Source: JBEBVQ01 sp037190845 (GTDB lineage Bacteria; Bacteroidota; Bacteroidia; Chitinophagales; Chitinophagaceae). Taken from it: a stretch of 64,000 bases of DNA. A program made the position numbers and the translations under genes. The stretch lies in NCBI GenBank assembly GCA_037190845.1, contig JBBCJI010000031.1, positions 6,721-70,720 on the forward strand, in the 5' to 3' direction. Of the stretch, positions 1-7,920 are shown piece by piece. Under the pieces are notes generated by a model, which saw only the letters and a list, made by a program, of their open reading frames with translations, did no database searches and was not told where the DNA came from. Position 1 is the stretch's first letter. Every line of letters begins with the position of its first letter.

Positions 1-456
1 GCTCCAGTCGAGTTGTTGATGTTTATTTTCCTCTTCCTTGAGGCGTTTAAATTCAGTAATCAGGTAAAGCTTAAATTCCGGAGATATCCACGAAGCAAAC
101 TCGAAAGCTATATCCGTATGTGCAAAAGTACCTCCATACCGTCCTGATTTTGAAGTAATACCTTTTGCCTGAGTAGCTTCTATCCATCTTTGGGGGGATA
201 ACACAAAATAATTGCTCCCAGCTTCATTTTTAAACCTATCGAATTCGAGAGGTTTAAAATCAGCGTTATTCAGCCGCTCCCAAAGTCCGAGAAACTCGAT
301 GGTGCTTCTGCTACGCATCCAATTGTTGATAATGGAAAAGGGCTCATGGCGATTCCGGTATTTTGCGATGTCTGTCAGAGAAACATAAGCGTTGTGGTCA
401 TTGTCATATAGTACCACATCAACACCCTGCACATGGATACTCCTGCTCTTAGCCAT
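1..456 (-). CDS. KilA-N domain protein, 3' part outside window
   Basis: The reverse strand is open from an ATG at 456 to the window edge (152 codons, no stop), so the protein is C-terminally incomplete here. It reads MAKSRSIHVQGVDVVLYDND, then VSLTDIAKYRN, a NWMRSRSTIEFLGLWE stretch, WIEATQAKG and SGRYGGTFAHTDIAFEFASW. This order, and the GTFAH..IA..FA.W block in particular, is the signature of the KilA-N DNA-binding domain found in phage and mobile-element proteins and as N-terminal modules of stand-alone regulators. The end seen here (KRLKEEENKHQQLDWS) is typical of the helical linker that follows the domain. Its target is unknown. It is the first gene of the accessory stretch at the left of the window. 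Confidence 0.85.
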   Translation of the reverse strand, partial: MAKSRSIHVQGVDVVLYDNDHNAYVSLTDIAKYRNRHEPFSIINNWMRSRSTIEFLGLWERLNNADFKPLEFDRFKNEAGSNYFVLSPQRWIEATQAKGITSKSGRYGGTFAHTDIAFEFASWISPEFKLYLITEFKRLKEEENKHQQLDWS

Positions 457-509
457 ATTATCGTATTTAACTCGTTATTAATGCTGCCAAATTTGGTGGG
501 TTAAAGGAC

Positions 510-653
510 TTGATATCGATTATCCTGTGGATAATTGCAGGATATGCAATTTGCGTCATTCAATTTGTCGTACCCGTTTTTAAACACTTAAAACGGATAA
601 TAGAAAAGATTGCTTCAGGTCACTCGGGCACGGAAGTGCGGCTGCGGTTTTAG
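510..653 (+). CDS. possible 47-residue membrane peptide or gene remnant
   Basis: An open frame runs from about 471 to a TAG at 651-653. It has no ATG; the only common start is TTG at 510. The deduced peptide has one strongly hydrophobic stretch (IILWIIAGYAICVIQFVVPV) followed by a basic helix (FKHLKRIIEKIASG), which looks like a one-span membrane protein. The reading upstream of the TTG (AAKFGGLKD) also looks protein-like, so this could equally be the tail of a decayed longer gene. It lies between the KilA-N gene and the first REP-like repeats. No family is recognised. Confidence 0.2.
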   Translation: MISIILWIIAGYAICVIQFVVPVFKHLKRIIEKIASGHSGTEVRLRF

Positions 654-665
654 TACCCAGAATTC

Positions 666-892
666 GGTGGGTCAGACTTTCATAGATGTTGTCATCCCGG
701 ACCCTGCTCCGGGATCGTCTGCGGGTTGCTGCAACCACTATTAACAGTTCCGGTAATTTGTTGGTGATGGTGGGTCAGACTTTCATAGATGCTGTCATCC
801 CGGACTCCGCTCCGGGATCGTCTGCGGTTGCCACAACCACTATTAATAGCTCTGCTAACCCGGAGACGATTGCGGCTCAAGGCCGCAATGAC
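666..892. repeat. REP-like palindrome block, left of GIY-YIG gene
   Basis: Two tandem copies of a unit of about 103 bases begin at 666 and 769 (both start GGTGGGTCAGACTTTCATAG). Each carries the palindrome CCCGGAC..GCTCCGGGATC followed by a CAACCACTATTAA tail. A third, different palindrome, GATTGCGGCTCAAGGCCGCA, ends the block near 867-892. The same arrangement recurs on the other side of the GIY-YIG gene. The short frames predicted across these units are repeat DNA, not genes. Confidence 0.85.
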
Positions 893-970
893 AGGGATTA
901 ATGATGCTCCTAATTTGCTGATATATAGTTTGTTAAGTGTTTTGTCTTTGTGTGCACACAAGAGTCGGAA

Positions 971-1246
971 ATGCGTACCTACTATGTTTATATCTGTTCC
1001 AATAAATACCGCACTGTATTTTATACCGGCGTTACAAACAATTTAAACAAACGAATAGCCAGCCATGCGGCAGGTGAAGGGTCAAAATTTACCAGCCGCT
1101 ATAATTGTACTGACTTAATTTACTATGAAGAATTCCGTGATATACGGCAGGCGATATCTCGTGAAAAGCAATTGAAGAACTGGAAGCGCCAATGGAAACT
1201 TGATCTGGTTAAGTCAATTAATCCGGAGTTGAAGAAATTATTGTAA
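971..1246 (+). CDS. small GIY-YIG nuclease (UPF0213/YhbQ-like)
   Basis: This is a 91-residue single-domain protein, the usual length for stand-alone bacterial GIY-YIG proteins. The start at 971 (MRTYYVYICSN) is preferred over the ATG at 950, because family members begin a few residues before the YVYI strand. Visible motifs are YVYI with FYTGVTNNL (the GIY..YIG core), the catalytic-type arginine in LNKRIASH, and the conserved glutamates in YYEEFRD and SREKQLKNWKR. The family cuts DNA with a divalent metal ion; the role of this subgroup is unsettled. The gene sits alone between two mirrored blocks of REP-like palindromes, a context that suggests the nuclease and repeats move together. Confidence 0.85.
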   Translation: MRTYYVYICSNKYRTVFYTGVTNNLNKRIASHAAGEGSKFTSRYNCTDLIYYEEFRDIRQAISREKQLKNWKRQWKLDLVKSINPELKKLL

Positions 1247-1276
1247 TAAGTCTTCACAGAAGTTGTTGCCATACAG

Positions 1277-1500
1277 GCCTACTTTCATAGCCGTTGTCAT
1301 CCCGGACCCCGCTCCGGGATCGTCTGCAGGTTACCACAACCACTCATAGTAGTTCCGGTAATTCATGGACCTTGGTGGATCAAGCGTTCATAGCCATTGT
1401 CATCCCGGACCCCGCTCCGGGATCGCCCGCAGGCTACCTCAACCACTCTTAATAGCTATCCCAATCTTCAGGCGATGGCGGATCAAGTCCGCCATGACAT
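1277..1500. repeat. REP-like palindrome block, right of GIY-YIG gene
   Basis: Two more copies of the GTCATCCCGGACCCCGCTCC palindrome unit occur near 1297 and 1399, each with a CAACCACTC tail. They are followed near 1474-1499 by a third palindrome (GATGGCGGATCAAGTCCGCC) matching the position of the one in the left block. The four large units are similar but not identical, so they are not a recent duplication. The rest of 1247-1709 holds no gene that I can support; 1510-1709 is AT-rich and should contain the promoter of the next gene. Confidence 0.85.
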
Positions 1501-1709
1501 CGTTTTTTTCAACAGGCTCCCCAGTACAAAACATACTTGAAACCCTTTATTGACAAGGGATATAGCTCCATTCAAAACTTTTTCCGGACAATAATGTTTT
1601 AATTGTTATATTCGTTTGGAGACTGCTTTGTACAATTCGGATTATCTGTACTTTCTTCAGGGGCATTTCGTTTTTTAAATTTTATTTTCTGACATCAAAA
1701 AAAGAAGCC

Positions 1710-3887
1710 ATGAAAAAAAGTTTATGCACTGTTGCATTTTGCTTTACAGCACAAGTAGCTGTTTTGGCACAAAATGTGGAACTGGAATGGTATAAGTCTT
1801 TTAAAAGTCTGAATCCAATTGTTTGCTATGCAATGACTATGGATGCTGATGAAGAACATGTTTTTGTAACGGGCAACTTTTCTTCAACAACCACTATACC
1901 AACAGTGTCCGGAAACGTTACGCTGGATTATCATCCTAAAAGAGATGGATATGGCACCGATGTTTTCATCGTAAAGGCTAACAAGGCCGGGGATGTTATA
2001 TGGGCTAAGGCAGTAGGAGGACATGGCCAGGCAAACGGAAATGCCATCGCTGTGGACGAAAACGGGAACGTCTATGTCGCAGGTACTTATATGGATACCA
2101 CAGATTTTGATCCGGGTACGGGACAGTCGCTGCGTAGTACAGGACAGTATGAACAGGGCACACCGGGTTCTGACGGGTACGGAATGTACTACTACGAAAA
2201 TTCTTATGTCTTAAAGCTCAGTCCTGACGGTGCATTTGAATGGGTCCGTGATTTTTACGGTTATTATAATGTGGCTAAAGGATTAGCGGCCTGGCGTAGC
2301 ACGGACGGGCATGGGGTTTGTGTGACGGGAGGCTTTTCCGATACTGTTGATTTTAATCAACGGAACGGTACCGATGTGCGTGTCACCCACAGCTTACCCG
2401 GTTACTCTGACCGCATGGACATGTATGTACTGAAGCTGAGCCAGTCGGGGGACCTGCTGTGGCTGAAAGTTATGGGCGGTATGAAAGGAAGAGATCTGGG
2501 ACACGCAGTATACGTAGATAATAACGGAGATGTATTCACCACCGGGGAGTTTACGGATTCGGCCGATTTTGATCCGGGAGCCGGTCTTGCCATTCTCCGG
2601 TCAAATGTTGAACCGGCGGGTGGCATATTTATATCCAAACTGAATGCACAAGGTGATCATGTCATGGCTGTAGGCATGGGCTCTACCAGTGCAACTCGTG
2701 GCTCCTGGGGATCTGCTATCAGAACAGATCGTTTCGGAAATATAGCGATTGCCGGGACCTACCAGATTTCCGCAGATATGGATCCGCTTAAAGCCGGAAT
2801 TGCTTCCCAAATAACAGGCACCGGAAATGTAAATGCGTTCGTTGCCAGATATGATGCACAGGCTCGCTTCAAATGGGTGAAGCCGCTTACAACCAGCGCC
2901 TCCGGATTACAGCAGGCGTGGGGTGTTGCCTTTGATGACGCAGGGAGCGTATATACAGTGGGGCATTTCACCAACGATATCAACCTGAACCCCAACAATA
3001 ACCCACCTGCTGTTGTCAACTCAGGCGCATTCAATATCCCGAACACGTTTGTAAGCAAATTTGATAGTGCCGGAAATTATGCATGGAGTAAGCATTACAA
3101 CTCGAAAGGGAATGCTTATGGTTATGCCATCAACGTGAATTCTTCCAGACACGTATATCTGACCGGCTTTTTCATGGATACGCTGGATGTTAATCCGGAT
3201 GGGGCACCTGAGCTGTTGCCGCCCATGGAGCGGAATTCCGCAGATGCGTTTCTGATAAAACTTTCATGTGCTGATAAAGATCAGGGCGATGATGTTGTAG
3301 TGAGCATTTGTGCAGACGAATATGAGTTTAATAATAAAGTCTATCGTACTTCTGGGAAATATGAATCATTCTTTTTCAATCAATATTTCTGTGACAGTAT
3401 AGTTGTGCTGGATCTTACTTTGCGCGAGGTGCCCAAGCCTGAAATAGAGGCTCGTGGCGATACTCTTTTTACTTCAGACAATTTCTCCGAATATCAGTGG
3501 TTCTTCTTTAATGACTCGATTCCCGGGGCCACCAGCGCCCGGCATGTAGTGACTGAAAATGGAGCATATACCGTTCGTGTGACCAGCAAGGATAGCTGTG
3601 TGTCAACAGCCCGCACTTATATTGTTACCAATGTAGGCATCGGGGATCCGGATGCGTGGGTGAACTCAATGAGTGTCTATCCGAATCCGGCCGGGGATGT
3701 GCTTCATCTATCCGGCAGTTGTATCGCGTATGTTTATGGCATGGACGGACGTCAGGTGCTGGCTTCCGGTACGGCTGTGAATAAGCTGGATATCGGTCAT
3801 CTGCAAGGAGGTGTGTATCTGCTCCGTTTCAAGGATCCGGACGGTCAGAAAGGAGTGGGCAGCATTCTGTTTGTCAAAAGGAAATAA
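1710..3887 (+). CDS. secreted SBBP-type repeat protein with T9SS type A sorting domain
   Basis: The protein has 725 residues. It opens with a classical signal peptide (MKKSLCTVAFCFTAQVAVLA, cut near AQN). The bulk is built from repeated beta-strand units of the kind NAIAVDENGNVYVAGTYMDT followed by DFDPG and then FVSKFDSAGNYAWSK, the SBBP/beta-propeller repeat pattern. A short segment near residues 535-640 (CADEYEFNNKVYRTSGKYES, then a cysteine-containing Ig-like stretch) precedes the C-terminal sorting domain beginning YPNPAGDVLHLSG and ending in a basic tail. T9SS removes such a domain during export across the outer membrane. The protein is probably surface-attached or released; the ligand is unknown. 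The gene is monocistronic, closed by a strong hairpin. Confidence 0.85.
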   Translation: MKKSLCTVAFCFTAQVAVLAQNVELEWYKSFKSLNPIVCYAMTMDADEEHVFVTGNFSSTTTIPTVSGNVTLDYHPKRDGYGTDVFIVKANKAGDVIWAKAVGGHGQANGNAIAVDENGNVYVAGTYMDTTDFDPGTGQSLRSTGQYEQGTPGSDGYGMYYYENSYVLKLSPDGAFEWVRDFYGYYNVAKGLAAWRSTDGHGVCVTGGFSDTVDFNQRNGTDVRVTHSLPGYSDRMDMYVLKLSQSGDLLWLKVMGGMKGRDLGHAVYVDNNGDVFTTGEFTDSADFDPGAGLAILRSNVEPAGGIFISKLNAQGDHVMAVGMGSTSATRGSWGSAIRTDRFGNIAIAGTYQISADMDPLKAGIASQITGTGNVNAFVARYDAQARFKWVKPLTTSASGLQQAWGVAFDDAGSVYTVGHFTNDINLNPNNNPPAVVNSGAFNIPNTFVSKFDSAGNYAWSKHYNSKGNAYGYAINVNSSRHVYLTGFFMDTLDVNPDGAPELLPPMERNSADAFLIKLSCADKDQGDDVVVSICADEYEFNNKVYRTSGKYESFFFNQYFCDSIVVLDLTLREVPKPEIEARGDTLFTSDNFSEYQWFFFNDSIPGATSARHVVTENGAYTVRVTSKDSCVSTARTYIVTNVGIGDPDAWVNSMSVYPNPAGDVLHLSGSCIAYVYGMDGRQVLASGTAVNKLDIGHLQGGVYLLRFKDPDGQKGVGSILFVKRK

Positions 3888-3920
3888 TCAGGGGTAATAA
3901 CACTTACAGGTAAATTTTAT

Positions 3921-3963
3921 CAAGGGCACGATGGTCATTTCCGGACATCGTGCCCTTGTCTTT
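3921..3963 (+). terminator. rho-independent-type hairpin after the SBBP-repeat gene
   Basis: A perfect 13-base-pair inverted repeat (CAAGGGCACGATG at 3921-3933 with CATCGTGCCCTTG at 3946-3958, 12-base loop) is followed by TCTTT. It lies 34 bases after the stop codon at 3887. Confidence 0.8.
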
Positions 3964-4087
3964 GCCAACGTAATGAAGCAAGCTTAAGTTGTGTGCATTC
4001 TCTTGGGGGAAGAATGTTTGTTAGCATACTTTGTTTCCGATCCTGTTTTTAGTTGAATGTAATGGGGCTGGTTTCTATGTACCCCGC

Positions 4088-5023
4088 TCACCCTGACATA
4101 ATGCTCGTCACCATCCGCTCCGCAGTATTCCGAAGCGTATGCCCCCTGGCGATCAGCACATCCAGATCATTATCTGCGATGGTAAATCCATCGTCATACC
4201 GGCCGCGCAGATAACAATCTTCCAACAGATCCAGTAGTCGTTGCTCCTGCTTCGTGTTATCCGGAAAGACCGATTGTAACTGCGGCGCGCACAGCCGTAC
4301 CGCTTTTTGCAGCGCCCGGATCTGATGGCAACGCTTGTCGTACCCATCCAGCACCCGGATCAGCGAGCGGTACACCGTCTCGACCGACTGATGCACAAAA
4401 AATCCCGCCAGACCTGACTGCTGTTCTTCTCTTCGGGTATCTTCCGCACAGGCCAGGAACCGGTCCACCGCACCGAGGTGCCGGGAGAAATCCCGGACAA
4501 TACCGGCTTTCAGCGCAGCGGTCTGCTCCAGACTCAACACCGGATAAGCCTTCCTGCCATTGTCATACACCAGGTTTTCCGGGACGCAGTGCAACGTGTA
4601 AAACACATGCTCATGTTCCAAAGCATGCAGCAAACGCTGTTCATTATACAGTGTGCAGCGCACCCGCTCGTCCTTCAGCCCGCCGATCTGCATCAGCGGC
4701 TCCAGTTCGGGGATCGGCTTGTCACTCGTCAGCACGATCAGCAGGTCTATGATATGCGTAGTGCCTTCGCCCGATGGCTGGTGTTCTGCCATATAGATCT
4801 TCTCCGGCTTGAGTGCAGCCACCAGCAATTGTACCAGCGGCTTTAACTGATACCGGTCGAGCCTGCCCGACAACGAAGAACATATGCTATCCAACTTCTG
4901 CTGCCAGGGCGAAGACTGCAGCTCATTGCCGGTGAGGATGATGATATTTTCGGTGCGCTGATCATAATACCCGCCACTTCTATTTGTTTGTATGCTCATG
5001 TTATTTTCATTGAAGGTTAGCAT
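4088..5023 (-). CDS. HEPN-like domain protein with nucleotidyltransferase-like N-terminus
   Basis: The protein has 311 residues. The N-terminal half has an alternating strand pattern (KIYMAEHQPSGEGTTHIIDLLIVLTSD) that resembles a degenerate nucleotidyltransferase fold. The C-terminal half is helical, with FFVHQSVETVYRSLIRVLDGY, a conserved-looking H in CHQIRALQKA, and LLEDCYLRGRYDDGFTI near the end. That is the layout of HEPN proteins, where the last helix usually carries R-Y-x-D. An Rx4-6H RNase motif is not clear, so I do not claim nuclease activity. Starts at 5023 (MLTFNENN) or 4999 (MSIQTNR) are both possible and neither has a ribosome-binding site. The structured region 5125-5325 lies directly upstream on this strand. 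Confidence 0.6.
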   Translation of the reverse strand: MLTFNENNMSIQTNRSGGYYDQRTENIIILTGNELQSSPWQQKLDSICSSLSGRLDRYQLKPLVQLLVAALKPEKIYMAEHQPSGEGTTHIIDLLIVLTSDKPIPELEPLMQIGGLKDERVRCTLYNEQRLLHALEHEHVFYTLHCVPENLVYDNGRKAYPVLSLEQTAALKAGIVRDFSRHLGAVDRFLACAEDTRREEQQSGLAGFFVHQSVETVYRSLIRVLDGYDKRCHQIRALQKAVRLCAPQLQSVFPDNTKQEQRLLDLLEDCYLRGRYDDGFTIADNDLDVLIARGHTLRNTAERMVTSIMSG

Positions 5024-5124
5024 TGATTTTTGATTGATATTCCGTCATAGTTTCGCCAGACCGCATGAGAGCGGTATCAGGTGCAAGCACCTGGCGGATG
5101 AAAACGTATGGAAATGGAGAATCT

Positions 5125-5325
5125 TTTGCCTTTCGAGAGCGAGGGGCAAACAAGTGAGGACGCCTTGTTATGGAAATAAAAAGGGCGTGGGACTCAACTT
5201 ACCGATACTGAGGCCCTCGGAAGGCCTTGACTACGGAAAAGAAGAGTAACCCACGCCCGGGTCGTGAGCAACATCCACTTCTCGTCTCATAGTCATTGAA
5301 ATTTCCGAGGTTTCAGCATTGAGAC
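5125..5325 (-). ncRNA. candidate structured RNA or leader of three stem-loops
   Basis: No protein is supported between 5024 and 5456, but three consecutive stem-loops are visible. They are TTTGCC..GGCAAA (5125-5150, with inner TTCG/CGA); a long rod closed by GGGCGTGGG (5183-5191) and CCCACGCCC (5250-5258), with further pairs ACTC/GAGT, CCG/CGG and AGGCC/GGCCT; and GTCTCA/TGAGAC (5284-5325) with inner TGAAA/TTTCA. Read on the minus strand, the long rod is followed at once by TTTTTATTT, the form of an intrinsic terminator, about 150 bases before the HEPN-like gene. It could be a small RNA ending there or an attenuated leader of that gene. I do not recognise the family, and the strand is an inference from the T-run. 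Confidence 0.4.
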
Positions 5326-5390
5326 TCAAAAGGGAATAGCTACAATAACATTAATGGTATCGCAAAAATACTATCCTAACACAAAGATAA

Positions 5391-5424
5391 CCAAATACTT
5401 GAATTGTCAATCATTTGGTTGACA
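5391..5424. promoter_or_regulatory. putative operator of the XRE-like regulator
   Basis: Two overlapping inverted repeats lie 33 bases before the regulator's ATG: TGTCAA (5405-5410), 8 bases, TTGACA (5419-5424); and CCAAAT (5391-5396) with ATTTGG (5413-5418). A dyad at this distance from a small helix-turn-helix gene is what autoregulating controller proteins bind. The assignment to this protein is inferred. Confidence 0.5.
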
Positions 5425-5456
5425 TTTTTTTCACAAAAATTCTTGATTGTTGTTCT

Positions 5457-5702
5457 ATGAGTACAAAGCTGGATAAAACGGACATTGCGTTAAAGGAAAA
5501 CATTGCGGCCAGAATTAAGGAACTGAGAGAAGCTACTGGTGTACGATTGTCGAAATTCGCCAGCGATAATGATATAGAGAAACAAGTCCAGAGCCGTATA
5601 GAGGGTGGGCGCGGGGCAACGATTTACACGGTCAATAAGTTTTGCAAGTCGGTAGGGATTTCATTGAGTGAGTTTTTTGATGATCCTAAGTTTAAGGAAT
5701 GA
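5457..5702 (+). CDS. small XRE/Cro-like helix-turn-helix regulator
   Basis: An 81-residue protein starting at 5457 (MSTKLDKTDIALKENIAARI); the longer frame from 5415 lacks a convincing start and runs across the operator. ENIAARIKELREATGVRLSKFA, then DNDIEKQVQSRIEGG, then YTVNKFCKSVGISLSEFFDD follows the five-helix XRE pattern (recognition helix around QVQSRIEGG, and the usual ISLSEFF end). It has no other domain, like controller proteins of restriction and defence loci. It precedes the GHKL-SIR2-HerA run by 268 bases in the same direction and most likely controls itself and perhaps that operon. The window 5703-5970 between them has no gene and is AT-rich, so the operon's promoter is probably there. 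Confidence 0.8.
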   Translation: MSTKLDKTDIALKENIAARIKELREATGVRLSKFASDNDIEKQVQSRIEGGRGATIYTVNKFCKSVGISLSEFFDDPKFKE

Positions 5703-5970
5703 TGCATTTGGCAGCCTATTATTCTCATCTCTTAAGGCTGTGTTTGTCCGGAAATACTGTTTGATTGAAGATACGATTAAATGTATTCGATAAGATTTAT
5801 TCTGAAAAAATCAGATTAGTATTTTGTTGTTTAGAAAATATCTATATCTTAGGGTTTGGTGTTGTTGGTAAGGTTTGTGCAGTTGAGTTGGCGAACTATC
5901 ATCTATCAATGTGAAAATATGGGTGCAGTACATTTATAACAAGGATGCACATGCGCAAAACAAAATCAAA

Positions 5971-7890
5971 ATGGCAAATAAAAAGCAATACGCATCTTTT
6001 TCAAATAGATTTATTGAATCTTTTGCCGGAACACTGCTTATGAACGAACCTAAAGTTGCTATCATTGAGTTGATTGCAAACGCTTGGGATGCCGGTGCTA
6101 CAGAAGTGAAAATAAACTGGCCATTAAATGATGGGGAGCAATTTTTTATTTCTGATGATGGTCATGGTATGACTGAGGCTGAATTTGAAAAAAGATTTAT
6201 GACTTTGGCATACGAGAGAAACTCAGATATTGGGGCATTTGCAATTATCCCGGAATCTCATAAACAGAAAATAGCAGTAAGGCCTGCATTTGGGCGGAAT
6301 GGAAAGGGAAGATTAGCAAGTTTTGCTTTTGGGGAAAGCTTTAATGTCCAAACAACAAACGGTGGAAGAGAACTAACCTTTAACGTATTCATAGATTCTA
6401 ATAATCAATTAGCATTTAGAAAAATAATTGAAAAAGTAGGAGCTATTACACATGGTACTAAGATTTTCATAGACCGTGCATTAAAGCCACGATTAAATGC
6501 GGAGAATGCCAAAAAGGAAATCGGTATGCGTTTTCTTGTTGATCCTCATTTTAACGTGTTTCTAAACGGTGATAAAATTTCCTTTGAAGATATTCCTGAA
6601 GACCACATACACAATCTGAATGTGTCAGTGCCAGAAGTAGGTTCTTTTGAGATTCGTGTAATAGATGTACAAACGACAGATAAAACCACTCAGTTACACG
6701 GTATTGCATGGCATGTAAAAAATAGGCTTGTTGGAGAATGTACTTGGAAAGGAAGCGGAAGTGAACATTTAATAGATGGGAGAAAGGCTGCTGCCAAGAG
6801 GTATATTTTTATCGTTAAGGCTGATTGCTTAGAAGAGGCCGTTGCTGCCGACTGGACATCATTTTTACCGTACAATGAGAAATACAAAAAGGCAGTAGCA
6901 AAAATTTATGATGAGATTAGAGCTTATTTATTAGAAATTACTAAGGAGCAGAGAGAAGATACGTTTTCAGATATTGAAAATTCGACACGGCCTTTACTTA
7001 GAAAAATGGGAATTGCGAATAGGGAAAAATGGGAGAAGTTCATCCGCGAAGTACAAGAGGAATGCCCTTCTATTGGTGCGGAAGAATTGGAGAAAATAGG
7101 AGGATTATTAGCCAAGTTAGAAACAACAGAGTCCAAATATAGCCTTATACATACACTTGCAAACGCCTCCGTAAATGATCTTAATAATCTTAATGCTATC
7201 TTAAATAAATGGGATATTGACTTAGTTAAATTAGTATTGGATGAAATTGAATGGCGTTCAGAATTGCTCGAAAGACTTCAGACGAAAGTCATTAATAGTA
7301 GAACTGATGAGGTGCAAGAACTACAGCCACTTTTTCATAGAGGGTTATGGATTTTTGGGCCTGAATATGAGACTATTGAATACACATCTAATAAAGGGAT
7401 GACCACAGTTATTCAACACTTGTTCGGAGGAAAAGGAGTTCAGGGGAGTTTAACAAGACCAGATTTTGCCATATTACCTGATAGTACGGTTGGATTATAT
7501 ACTTTACCAAAGTATGACCATAATTTTTCAGAAGTAGGAATTGACAGGCTTACGATTATAGAATTAAAAAGGCCAGGTATTGCAATCGGTAGAGAGCAGA
7601 AGGGGCAAGCCTGGGGGTATGTTAAAGAGTTGTATGCTAAAGGAATGCTGAAGGATTATTCTTCAGTGACATGTTTCGTGTTAGGTAGTGAATTAGAGCC
7701 ATTGGAGTCCGAGGTTACTAAAGAGAAAGGAGATAAAGTAATAATCATTCCTATGGTATATGATACTGTTATCAGGCGAGCAAAAAGCAGATTGCTGAAT
7801 CTTCATGACAAAATAATACAAGCCCCGTTCTTAAAAGATGAAAGAATTAAGGCTTATATGGATGATAAAGCGCAACAAGTTCTTTTCTGA
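5971..7890 (+). CDS. GHKL ATPase fused to PD-(D/E)xK nuclease domain (defence)
   Basis: The protein has 639 residues from the ATG at 5971 (MANKKQYASFSNRF). A GTG 60 bases upstream would add a poorly conserved-looking tail. The N-terminal third is a GHKL/Hsp90-type ATPase: N37 in ELIANAWDAGAT, D62-x-G-x-G in SDDGHGM, and a glycine-rich lid GRNGKGRLASFAFG near 108-121. A helical middle follows. The C-terminal part has LQPLFHRGLWIFGPEYE, then RPDFAI (D498), IIELKRPG (E531, K533) and QAWGY, the D..ExK..Q pattern of a PD-(D/E)xK nuclease resembling the Shedu (DUF4263) type. I infer nucleotide-gated DNA cutting. It is the first gene of a run with SIR2 and HerA. Confidence 0.8.
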   Translation: MANKKQYASFSNRFIESFAGTLLMNEPKVAIIELIANAWDAGATEVKINWPLNDGEQFFISDDGHGMTEAEFEKRFMTLAYERNSDIGAFAIIPESHKQKIAVRPAFGRNGKGRLASFAFGESFNVQTTNGGRELTFNVFIDSNNQLAFRKIIEKVGAITHGTKIFIDRALKPRLNAENAKKEIGMRFLVDPHFNVFLNGDKISFEDIPEDHIHNLNVSVPEVGSFEIRVIDVQTTDKTTQLHGIAWHVKNRLVGECTWKGSGSEHLIDGRKAAAKRYIFIVKADCLEEAVAADWTSFLPYNEKYKKAVAKIYDEIRAYLLEITKEQREDTFSDIENSTRPLLRKMGIANREKWEKFIREVQEECPSIGAEELEKIGGLLAKLETTESKYSLIHTLANASVNDLNNLNAILNKWDIDLVKLVLDEIEWRSELLERLQTKVINSRTDEVQELQPLFHRGLWIFGPEYETIEYTSNKGMTTVIQHLFGGKGVQGSLTRPDFAILPDSTVGLYTLPKYDHNFSEVGIDRLTIIELKRPGIAIGREQKGQAWGYVKELYAKGMLKDYSSVTCFVLGSELEPLESEVTKEKGDKVIIIPMVYDTVIRRAKSRLLNLHDKIIQAPFLKDERIKAYMDDKAQQVLF

Positions 7891-7920
7891 TGATTGGAAA
7901 GGACAACACAAATTATAAAT

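Noticed and set aside
686..901. Small proteins within the repeat blocks on both strands
   Set aside because: They repeat the same peptide for each palindrome copy, which is repeat DNA read as protein.
666..1500. A CRISPR array, because of regularly repeated palindromes
   Set aside because: Only four units of about 100 bases in two blocks separated by a gene, with non-identical repeats and no cas genes.
5034..5249. A 71-codon open frame in the gap upstream of the regulator
   Set aside because: It coincides with the stem-loop region and the peptide has no protein-like features.
5125..5325. A retron non-coding RNA
   Set aside because: No reverse transcriptase gene lies in the neighbourhood.
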